A stretch of 11,347 bases of DNA from Thermohalobaculum sp039026375 (GTDB taxonomy: Bacteria; Pseudomonadota; Alphaproteobacteria; Rhodobacterales; Rhodobacteraceae): the NCBI GenBank assembly GCA_039026375.1, contig JBCCML010000084.1:1-11347 (forward strand). The letters are read 5' to 3'. The translations under genes were made by a program, and so were the position numbers. The notes under the pieces were generated by a model, which saw nothing but the letters and a program-made list of their open reading frames with translations, searched no databases and was not told the origin of the DNA. Shown here piece by piece: positions 6,128 to 11,347 of the stretch. Positions within the stretch are counted from its first letter, which is position 1, and each line of letters starts with the position of its first letter.

Positions 6128-6781
6128 TCACCGGCGCCGCTTCAAGTAAATGTAGACGGCGCCCGCCCCGCCATGGCGCTGGTGCGCCTGGTAGATGCCG
6201 ACGATCGACGATGCCATGGGCGAGGCGCTCAGCCATCCTGGCAGCGCGCCGCGGATGATGCCGCGGCCCTGACCGGTCCAGGGATCGCTGCCCGAGCCCT
6301 TTCCGGTGATCACCAGAACCATGCGCAGGCCGCGCGCCAGCGAGTCCGAGACGAACGCCAGCGCCGTACGGTGGGCGCGCTCAGCCGTCATGCCGTGCAG
6401 GTCGATCCGAGCGTCCGGTTCGCGGTTGCCCTTGCGCAGCCGATCGGCCGTACGGCGGTCCAGCCCGGCCTCGGGCTTGCCGACAGGGCGCGCTTCGTGG
6501 CGCGTGTACTCGACGCGGATGTGCGCCTCGCTGTCCCGGCGCCGCTGCGGGGTGGGGCGGACAGGCAGGGCGTGGGATATGGCGGGCTTGAGGGCGGGTG
6601 GGCCAGAGGACTGTGCCCCGTTGGCGCCATTGCTCCGGGCTGTTTCGGGTGTCGGCTGGACGACAGGGGTCGGCAGATCAGGTCGCGGCGAGGTGCCCAA
6701 CGGCTCGGTGGAGGCGGCAACCCGGTCCCACAGACGCCGCTCGTCTGGCGTCAGTCCGCGCCGCTTTCCACCCGTGCCCAT
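6128..6781 (-). CDS. Smr (MutS2 C-terminal-like) domain protein
   Basis: This 217-residue protein has a C-terminal Smr domain of the kind found in stand-alone proteins (SmrA/YdaL-like). Some Smr domains cut branched DNA or RNA. The domain runs from about 120 to the end: DARIDLHGMTAERAH (with the LHGM motif), LVITGKGSG, GIIRGALPGWL and HGGAGAVYIYLKRRR. The first 115 residues are hydrophilic and rich in Pro, Ser and Arg, likely disordered. The N-terminal GKRRGLTPDERRLWDRVAAS (5-24) segment is typical of alphaproteobacterial members. The start ATG at 6781 has GAGG 11 bases upstream, overlapping the stop codon of the Tim44-like gene (TGAGG), so the two genes probably share a transcript and may be translationally coupled. 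The exact substrate is unknown. Confidence 0.92.
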   Translation of the reverse strand: MGTGGKRRGLTPDERRLWDRVAASTEPLGTSPRPDLPTPVVQPTPETARSNGANGAQSSGPPALKPAISHALPVRPTPQRRRDSEAHIRVEYTRHEARPVGKPEAGLDRRTADRLRKGNREPDARIDLHGMTAERAHRTALAFVSDSLARGLRMVLVITGKGSGSDPWTGQGRGIIRGALPGWLSASPMASSIVGIYQAHQRHGGAGAVYIYLKRRR

Positions 6782-6794
6782 GGCAATGCAAGCC

Positions 6795-7460
6795 TCAGGC
6801 GCCGGTGCCTGTCAGCAGCCAGTTGGGGTCGCGCGACCCCATTTCACGGCTGAAGGTCCAGACATCGGTCTGGCGCTTGGCTTCGTTTGGATCGCCCTCG
6901 ACCACGCGGTTTTCGGCGTCGCGGACCGCGGTGATCAGCTCGCCCACAAACCGCACGGTCACGTCGGCAATGTTCGTGTCATCCTCGAACCGGATCTCGT
7001 CGACCTCGGCCTCGCGCACGCCAATGAACCGTGCATCGACCCTTAGGCCCTGATCCTCACGGGCCCGGATCCCGCCTTCGAATGCTTGGAAGACGTCCGG
7101 CGCCAGCAAGGATTGAAGCGTCGTGCGATCGCCTTCCTCATAGGCCATCAGGATCATTTCATAGGCCCCGCGCGCACCGCCCAAAAACTCTGAAGGGTCG
7201 AAATCAGGTTCGACGGCGCGGATGGACGCCAGCGCACTGCGGCTACCGTCGGGCACGCCTGCATCGTCCGGTTCATCCATTGGCATCGGATCAGGAACGG
7301 CCACAGGGCCGGTCTGACCGGCGGCCGCATTTTCCCGGCGGTTCATGTAGTCCGGTGGCCCCTCATGCCCGGTGCGTGTCCCGATCACGGATTTCAGGCG
7401 GTACAGGACCAAAGCCGCCAGCCCGATCAGTATCAGGAGTTCCAAAGTGTCGCCGCTCAT
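6795..7460 (-). CDS. Tim44-like domain protein, membrane anchored
   Basis: From the ATG at 7460 this is a 221-residue protein with an N-terminal membrane segment (LELLILIGLAALVLYRL, about 6-22). A Pro/Asp-rich linker (about 30-80) and a C-terminal Tim44-like domain (about 85-221) follow. Domain features are FDPSEFLGGARGAYEMILMAYEEGD (a helix pair around 87-111), LLAPDVFQAFEGGI, ADVTVRFVGELITAV and DVWTFSREMGSRDPNWLLTGTGA at the end. Alphaproteobacterial relatives (TimA) resemble mitochondrial Tim44 and are thought to act at the inner membrane in protein export or folding; the precise role is uncertain. The frame stays open 30 codons upstream, but the ATG at 7460 has AGAGG with an 8-base spacer and gives the usual start. 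It is divergent from fxsA and lies near secB, which fits a membrane-protein role. It ends 13 bp before the Smr gene. Confidence 0.9.
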   Translation of the reverse strand: MSGDTLELLILIGLAALVLYRLKSVIGTRTGHEGPPDYMNRRENAAAGQTGPVAVPDPMPMDEPDDAGVPDGSRSALASIRAVEPDFDPSEFLGGARGAYEMILMAYEEGDRTTLQSLLAPDVFQAFEGGIRAREDQGLRVDARFIGVREAEVDEIRFEDDTNIADVTVRFVGELITAVRDAENRVVEGDPNEAKRQTDVWTFSREMGSRDPNWLLTGTGA

Positions 7461-7603
7461 CGACCGGGCCTCTTGTTTGCGAAAGTCATACGCGCACAAC
7501 CTTTCACCTCCGCTTTGCGGAAGCATTGTCGGGCCACTACATAGGAACAAAGGCGGTCGAAGTCTATCGGCGGCCTCGTGCAGCAGCAGAAAGAACCCTT
7601 CAA
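7461..7603. promoter_or_regulatory. Divergent promoter region between the Tim44-like gene and fxsA
   Basis: This 143-bp gap must hold promoters for both divergent genes. The only clear structure is a small palindrome, TCCGC-TTT-GCGGA, at 7509-7521. On the minus strand a TTGTTC followed 17 bases later by AATGCT is a weak promoter match; I found no convincing -35/-10 pair for fxsA. Confidence 0.35.
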
Positions 7604-8092
7604 ATGCGCCTGTTCCTGCTTTTGGTCGCCGTCCCGGTCATCGAGATCGCCCTGTTCATCGAGATTGGCGGCTTGATCGGCACCTGGGAGACGGTGGGCG
7701 TCGTCGTTCTAACGGCTTTGATCGGCTCGATTCTGCTGCGCCAACAGGGATTGGCGGCCCTGCAAAGCGTCCAACACCGGCTGGCTGCGGGCGAAAACCC
7801 GGGCAAATTGCTCGCCGACGGCGCCATGATTCTGGTGGCGGGCGCCCTGTTGCTGACGCCTGGTTTCTTCACCGACGCAGTCGGTTTTGCGTTGTTGGTG
7901 CCCCCGGTCCGCGACGCTTTGTGGCGGGCCTTGGAGAAGCGGATTCACATGGTGTCGATCCAGACGACGCATTCGCAGGGACCAAGGCGGCCCGGTTCGG
8001 CCGAAACCGTCGACGGTGTCTATGAGATCGTAGAACCGGATGAGGAGCCGGGCAATCCGCCTCATCCCTCGGCGCCGGTGCGTCGGCCCTGA
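7604..8092 (+). CDS. fxsA: FxsA family inner-membrane protein
   Basis: FxsA is a small inner-membrane protein. In Escherichia coli its overproduction relieves exclusion of phage T7 by the F plasmid; its normal cellular role is unknown. The 162-residue product begins MRLFLLLVAVPVIEIALFIEIGG split across the family N-terminus (1-23). It continues with GTWETVGVVVLTALIGSILLR (26-46), QGLAALQSVQHRLAAGE (48-64) and the third hydrophobic region MILVAGALLLTPGFFTDAVG (75-94, with the typical LLLTPGFFTD), then LVPPVRDALWR. The tail from about 115 is hydrophilic. The frame is open far upstream, but the ATG at 7604 starts the conserved family sequence; its ribosome binding site is weak (AGAAAGAA). It precedes secB by 89 bp in the same direction. 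Its stop codon is part of a 16-bp palindrome. Confidence 0.94.
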   Translation: MRLFLLLVAVPVIEIALFIEIGGLIGTWETVGVVVLTALIGSILLRQQGLAALQSVQHRLAAGENPGKLLADGAMILVAGALLLTPGFFTDAVGFALLVPPVRDALWRALEKRIHMVSIQTTHSQGPRRPGSAETVDGVYEIVEPDEEPGNPPHPSAPVRRP

Positions 8093-8106
8093 GCCGCGCG
8101 CGGCTC
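8091..8106. repeat. Perfect 16-bp palindrome overlapping the fxsA stop
   Basis: GAGCCGCG followed directly by CGCGGCTC is a perfect palindrome with no spacer. It includes the last two bases of the fxsA TGA. A second short palindrome, TGCCGC-T-GCGGCA, lies at 8120-8132, 50 bp before the secB start. Neither is followed by a T-tract, so they are not classical terminators; they could be protein-binding sites or attenuating structures. Confidence 0.5.
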
Positions 8107-8181
8107 GCTCCTCACGGATTGCCGCTGCGGCAGTGATCTGCTAGGTCGCGCGCAACGCTGCGACGCAACTGAGGAAAAGCA

Positions 8182-8712
8182 ATGAGCGACGAAACTGGAC
8201 AGGCAGGTGGCGACGCCGCAGCCGCAGGTGCTGCGGCCCAAAACCAGCAGGCTGCACCATCGATGCGCATTGTGGCTCATTTCGTGCGGGATCTGTCGTT
8301 TGAAAACGTTGCGGCGACAACCGGGGGCACCTTGGCTGGCCGGCCAGAGATCAACGTCTCGGTCAATCTGGATGCCGCCCCTACCGGTGAGAACCGCTAC
8401 ACGGTCGGCATGAAGGTGAACGCCAAAGCTGAGGTCGAGGGCAACACCCGCTTTATCGTCGAACTCGACTATGTCGGCGTGTTCGAGATCATGAACGTGC
8501 CGGAAGAGCATGTGCACCCGTTTCTGTTCATCGAGTGCCCGCGTCAGATCCTGCCCTTTGCCCGGCGCGTCGTCGCAGATGTCACCCGAGACGGGGGATA
8601 CCCGCCGCTGATGCTGGACAATGTCGACTTCGCCTCGCTCTACCGCCAGAAGCTGACCGAGTTCCAGGCCCAGCAGGCAGCCGGCGGCAACGGCCAGTCT
8701 GCCGACGCATAA
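8182..8712 (+). CDS. secB: Protein-export chaperone SecB
   Basis: SecB is a tetrameric cytoplasmic chaperone that holds preproteins unfolded and delivers them to SecA for Sec export. The 176-residue protein has an Ala/Gln/Gly-rich N-terminal extension (about 1-26), common in alphaproteobacteria. The SecB fold follows: MRIVAHFVRDLSFENV (28-43), INVSVNLDAAPTGENRYTV (57-75), AEVEGNTRFIVELDYVGVFEI (82-102), and the signature FLFIECPRQILPFARRVVAD with TRDGGYPPLMLDNVDFASLY (about 114-153). The tail is Gln/Gly/Ala-rich. The ATG at 8182 has GAGG with a 7-base spacer. It follows fxsA by 89 bp. The TAA stop at 8710-8712 runs directly into a 14-bp tandem repeat. Confidence 0.97.
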   Translation: MSDETGQAGGDAAAAGAAAQNQQAAPSMRIVAHFVRDLSFENVAATTGGTLAGRPEINVSVNLDAAPTGENRYTVGMKVNAKAEVEGNTRFIVELDYVGVFEIMNVPEEHVHPFLFIECPRQILPFARRVVADVTRDGGYPPLMLDNVDFASLYRQKLTEFQAQQAAGGNGQSADA

Positions 8713-8766
8713 GGCAGTAAGGCTAAGGCAGGGATACTGGGGCAGGGACACTGGGGCAGTGGCCCT
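8711..8766 (+). repeat. 14-bp tandem repeat starting at the secB stop codon
   Basis: Four 14-bp units follow one another: AAGGCAGTAAGGCT (8711-8724), AAGGCAGGGATACT (8725-8738), GGGGCAGGGACACT (8739-8752) and GGGGCAGTGGCCCT (8753-8766). Units two and three differ at three positions; the outer units are more diverged. The first unit begins within the TAA stop codon. Unlike the array after hisB, there are no internal ATG codons making a chain of mini-ORFs. A role in termination or mRNA stability is possible but not shown. Confidence 0.7.
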
Positions 8767-8822
8767 CGGGTCTCGGCTTCACCCGCCCCGCCGATCAGAA
8801 CTGCGATAGCTGGCCGCAACCT

Positions 8823-8844
8823 GGTTGGTGAGCGCTGGCCAACC
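8823..8844. promoter_or_regulatory. Operator-like palindrome upstream of the monooxygenase
   Basis: A 22-bp interrupted palindrome has outer arms GGTTGG (8823-8828) and CCAACC (8839-8844) centred exactly on AGCGCT (8831-8836); nine of eleven symmetric pairs match. It lies 45 bp before the monooxygenase start and 110 bp after secB. It is a plausible binding site for a dimeric regulator; a weak terminator hairpin for secB is the alternative, but no T-tract follows. Confidence 0.4.
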
Positions 8845-8889
8845 ACCCATACCCGTGCCATGTCTTCCGTCATCAAGAGGGAGGAGCGC

Positions 8890-10503
8890 ATGGCTTCCAG
8901 GGAAGGGCGCGCAGAGGTGCCGGAGCGTGCCGACGTCGTGATCGTCGGCGCCGGCTTCGCTGGCATGTATTTGCTGAAACTCATGCGCGAGGCGGGACTG
9001 GACGCGGTGGTCCTGGAACAGGGCATGGGCGTCGGGGGCACGTGGTACTGGAACCGCTATCCCGGTGCGCGCTGCGATGTCGAGTCGATCCAGTATTCGC
9101 ACAAGTACTTGCCCGAGCTGGAACAGGAATGGAACTGGTCCGAACGCTATGCCCCGCAGCCCGAAATCCTCGCCTACGCCGAGGAGATCGCAGACCGGCT
9201 GGATGTCTGGCGCTCGATCTGCTTCGGGCGCAAGGTGAAGTCTGCCATTTGGGATGATGCCGCTCGCGACTGGACGGTGACCTGCGAGACGGGCGAGGGC
9301 GTCACGGCGCCCTTCTACATTATGGCCACCGGCTGTCTCTCGGTCCCCAACAAGGTGGCTTTCCCCGGGAAGGAAAGCTTCCAAGGGGACAGTTACCAGA
9401 CCGGGCTGTGGCCCCATGAAGGCGTCGATTTCACCGGCAAGCGGGTCGCGGTGATCGGCACGGGTTCCTCGGCCATCCAATCCATCCCCAACATTGCCAG
9501 GCAGGCCGCTGAACTCACCGTTTTCCAGCGCACCCCCAACTATGCCGTGCCCGCCCAGAACCGCGACCTGACCGAGGCGGAGCGCCAGGAGGTCAAGGCC
9601 AACTATGGCGACCTGCGCGCGGCCCAAGCGCAAGCGTTCGCGAACATCGCGGGCCCGGCCCCCAGCGGTCCTGCGCTGGCGCTTTCGCGTGAGGAGCAGT
9701 GGGCCGAGTATCAGCGCCGTTGGGACGCGGGCGGGCTGTTGTTCAACGCGGCCTACACGGACGTAATGGTGGACAAGCGCGCCAACCAGATCGCGGCCGA
9801 TTTCGTGCGATCCAAGATCCACGAGATTGTTGACGATCCGGCGACGGCGGAACTCCTATCACCGCACAACACGCTGGGTGCCAAGCGCCTCTGCGTCGAT
9901 ATCGGGTACTTCCAGACCTACAACCTGCCGCATGTCTCGCTGGTGGATATCTCGGTGAACGGGGTCGAGATCACGGAAACGGGGGTCGCGACCGGGGGTC
10001 AGACCTACGAGGTCGATGCGATCGTCTATGCGACGGGCTTCGACGCGATGACCGGGGCGCTGTTGGCCGTGGATATCCGGGGCCGCGCCGGTCAGCGCCT
10101 GAAGGATGCGTGGGCTGATGGGCCGAAATCCTACCTTGGCCTCGCGGTTGCGGGCTTCCCGAACCTCTTCACGGTGACCGGGCCCATGAGCCCCTCGGTC
10201 TTCACCAACATGATCCCCTCGATCGAGCAGCACTGCGAGTGGATCACCGAATGCATCAGCGCGCTTCGTGCCGGGAACCAGCAGGTGATCGAGGCGGACG
10301 CAGCCGCACAAGACGCCTGGGCGGACCATAACCAGGCGGTGGCCGACGCCCACCTCCGGTCCTCGACGGCCAGCTGGTACACCGGGCAGAATATCGAAGG
10401 GAAACCCGTGCGGTTCATGCCCTATATCGGCGGGATGCCCCGCTACCGAGAGAAATGCGAGGCGGTGGTGGCCAACGGTTATGAAGGTTTCCACTTGAGC
10501 TGA
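8890..10503 (+). CDS. Baeyer-Villiger-type flavin monooxygenase with altered fingerprint
   Basis: This 537-residue FAD- and NADPH-dependent monooxygenase should insert oxygen next to a ketone carbonyl (ester or lactone formation) or oxygenate a heteroatom. It resembles phenylacetone and cyclohexanone monooxygenases throughout. The FAD Rossmann motif is GAGFAG (20-25), followed by GGTWYWNRYPGARCD (49-63, with Asp63). The NADPH motif is GTGSSA (190-195). The active-site Arg is expected at 333 (GAKR), and ATGFD (381-385) and SWYTGQNIEGKP (495-506) are also typical. The class I fingerprint FxGxxxHxxxWP reads FQGDSYQTGLWP (164-175), with Gln170 where His is usual. The ATG at 8890 is chosen because GAGGGAGGAG lies just upstream; a start ten codons earlier (8860) would place that site inside the gene. 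It is flanked by unrelated housekeeping genes and has no dehydrogenase or esterase partner here; the substrate is unknown. Confidence 0.93.
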   Translation: MASREGRAEVPERADVVIVGAGFAGMYLLKLMREAGLDAVVLEQGMGVGGTWYWNRYPGARCDVESIQYSHKYLPELEQEWNWSERYAPQPEILAYAEEIADRLDVWRSICFGRKVKSAIWDDAARDWTVTCETGEGVTAPFYIMATGCLSVPNKVAFPGKESFQGDSYQTGLWPHEGVDFTGKRVAVIGTGSSAIQSIPNIARQAAELTVFQRTPNYAVPAQNRDLTEAERQEVKANYGDLRAAQAQAFANIAGPAPSGPALALSREEQWAEYQRRWDAGGLLFNAAYTDVMVDKRANQIAADFVRSKIHEIVDDPATAELLSPHNTLGAKRLCVDIGYFQTYNLPHVSLVDISVNGVEITETGVATGGQTYEVDAIVYATGFDAMTGALLAVDIRGRAGQRLKDAWADGPKSYLGLAVAGFPNLFTVTGPMSPSVFTNMIPSIEQHCEWITECISALRAGNQQVIEADAAAQDAWADHNQAVADAHLRSSTASWYTGQNIEGKPVRFMPYIGGMPRYREKCEAVVANGYEGFHLS

Positions 10504-10510
10504 GGCGTTG

Positions 10511-10588
10511 GGGCTGCCGCGCGCGGGCGGGTGGGTTGGCGCTTCAGGTGACGCCGCCGCGATGTCGACTGGGAGCGCGCGGCAGCCC
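10511..10588. terminator. Long inverted repeat between convergent genes
   Basis: GGGCTGCCGCGCGC (10511-10524) and its exact reverse complement (10575-10588) form 14-bp perfect arms around a 50-base loop. The repeat sits in the 111-bp gap between the convergent monooxygenase and ppk2 genes, so it could slow transcription from both sides. There is no T-tract on either strand, so it is not a classical intrinsic terminator. Confidence 0.45.
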
Positions 10589-10614
10589 TGCCAAGGCACT
10601 CAGGAAGCGCTCCC

Positions 10615-11347
10615 TCAGTACTTCTTCGGCACATACAAATCGTCCGGCAGTGTCTGTCGTTCGTAATCCGGGTTGAATACCCGGTCAGGCAGCGAAATGT
10701 CCTCGTGCGGGACATCGCCATAGGGGATCACTCCCAAAAGGTGATCGATACAATTCAGCCGCGCGCGCTTCTTGTCATTGCCTTCAATGATGTACCAGGG
10801 CGCCTCGGGAATGTTGGTGCGATCCAACATCTCCTCCTTGGCAAGGGTGTAGGCCTCCCACCGCACCCGAGACTGCAGGTCCATGGGGCTCAGCTTCCAT
10901 TGCTTCATCGGATCGTGGATGCGCATCAGAAAGCGCATCTGCTGTTCCTCGTCCGTGATCGAGAACCAGTATTTGATCACCCGGATACCGGATCGAACCA
11001 GCATCCGCTCGAACTCGGGCACGTCGTTGAAGAAGTCCTCGACCTGAGACGGACTGGCGAAACCCATGACCCGCTCAACACCCGCTCTGTTGTACCAGGA
11101 CCGGTCGAACAGCACGATCTCACCGCCAGCGGGAAGATGCGGCACATACCGTTGAAAGTACCACTGCGTCTTTTCGCGGTCTGACGGGGCTGGCAGGGCC
11201 ACGACCCGGACGATCCGGGGGTTCAGGCGCTGGGTAATGCGCTTGATCACGCCGCCCTTGCCCGCCGAGTCGCGGCCTTCGAACAAGACCACGATCTTTT
11301 CGCCGGTGGCGGCAACCCAGTCCTGCAGGCGGATCAGTTCGGATTGC
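10615..11347 (-). CDS. ppk2: Polyphosphate kinase 2 family protein, 5' end outside the window
   Basis: PPK2 enzymes transfer phosphate between polyphosphate and nucleotides, typically making GTP or ATP from the diphosphate with polyphosphate as donor. The visible 243 residues include QDWVAATGEKIVVLFEGRD leading into Walker A (EGRDSAGKGG), KRITQRLNPRIVRVVALPAPSD with its conserved PRxxRVVAL part, and WYFQRYVPHLPAGGEIVLFDRSWYNRAGVERVMGF containing the Walker B region FDRSWYNR. The lid region is FLMRIHDPMKQWKLSPMD, and PWYIIEGNDKKRARLNCI lies near the end. The frame continues past the right window edge, so the start and the N-terminal part are missing; a GTG at 11292 lies inside the conserved core and is not the real start. 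It converges on the monooxygenase gene. A one-domain PPK2 of class I is likely; direction of reaction and nucleotide preference cannot be read here. Confidence 0.94.
   Translation of the reverse strand, partial: QSELIRLQDWVAATGEKIVVLFEGRDSAGKGGVIKRITQRLNPRIVRVVALPAPSDREKTQWYFQRYVPHLPAGGEIVLFDRSWYNRAGVERVMGFASPSQVEDFFNDVPEFERMLVRSGIRVIKYWFSITDEEQQMRFLMRIHDPMKQWKLSPMDLQSRVRWEAYTLAKEEMLDRTNIPEAPWYIIEGNDKKRARLNCIDHLLGVIPYGDVPHEDISLPDRVFNPDYERQTLPDDLYVPKKY

Noticed and set aside
7461..7550. N-terminal extension of the Tim44-like protein (30 codons)
   Set aside because: The ATG at 7460 has a good ribosome binding site and directly precedes the membrane anchor; the extension is not hydrophobic and does not look like the family start.
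7031..7603. Upstream extension of the fxsA frame by 191 codons
   Set aside because: It overlaps the Tim44-like gene on the other strand and the conserved FxsA sequence begins exactly at the ATG at 7604.
8860..8889. Earlier ATG for the monooxygenase
   Set aside because: The strong GAGGGAGGAG site lies after this ATG and just before the ATG at 8890; no good ribosome binding site precedes 8860.
8779..9822. Open frame of 347 codons antisense to the monooxygenase
   Set aside because: It lies opposite well-conserved flavoprotein motifs and shows no recognisable domain; typical shadow frame in high-GC DNA.

Overview
This window is chromosomal DNA of a high-GC (about two-thirds by eye) alphaproteobacterium, most likely a member of the Rhodobacterales (Roseobacter group). 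The evidence is an HslV with an 11-residue propeptide, an alphaproteobacterial-type SecB with an Ala/Gln-rich N-terminus, a membrane-anchored Tim44-like protein divergent from fxsA and close to secB, and a DUF2628-like membrane gene inside a hisB-hisH operon. Coding density is high: no gap exceeds 300 bp, and the longest is 8713-8889. I saw no rRNA, tRNA, CRISPR array or complete insertion sequence.

Layout. Positions 2-373 hold the 3' end of der (GTPase). It converges on a minus-strand histidine operon read from 2322 down to 439: an HTH domain fused in frame to hisB, a small DUF2628-like membrane gene, and hisH. On the plus strand, divergent from hisB, is a proteostasis cluster: hslV, a ten-helix membrane protein of unknown function, hslU, and a UPF0178/YaiI-like gene. 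Next come a minus-strand Smr-domain gene and a Tim44-like gene. The Tim44-like gene is divergent from fxsA, which is followed by secB on the plus strand. The right side holds a Baeyer-Villiger-type flavin monooxygenase on the plus strand and the 3' part of a ppk2 polyphosphate kinase on the minus strand, cut by the window end.

How the genes relate. HslV and HslU form one ATP-dependent protease. HisB and HisH act in histidine synthesis. SecB, the Tim44-like protein and FxsA concern protein export or the inner membrane. The monooxygenase looks like an accessory catabolic gene set among housekeeping genes.

The most unusual signals are four. (1) A 258-bp, lower-GC, XRE-like HTH segment sits exactly at the hisB start codon, in frame with hisB and flanked by a 9-bp direct repeat, with a palindromic operator candidate just upstream. 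(2) A tandem array of 14-bp units between hisB and the next gene forms a chain of five-codon mini-ORFs, each start overlapping the previous stop by one base and resembling the hisB C-terminus. (3) A second 14-bp tandem repeat begins right after the secB stop codon. (4) The monooxygenase has Gln in place of the expected His in the Baeyer-Villiger fingerprint.
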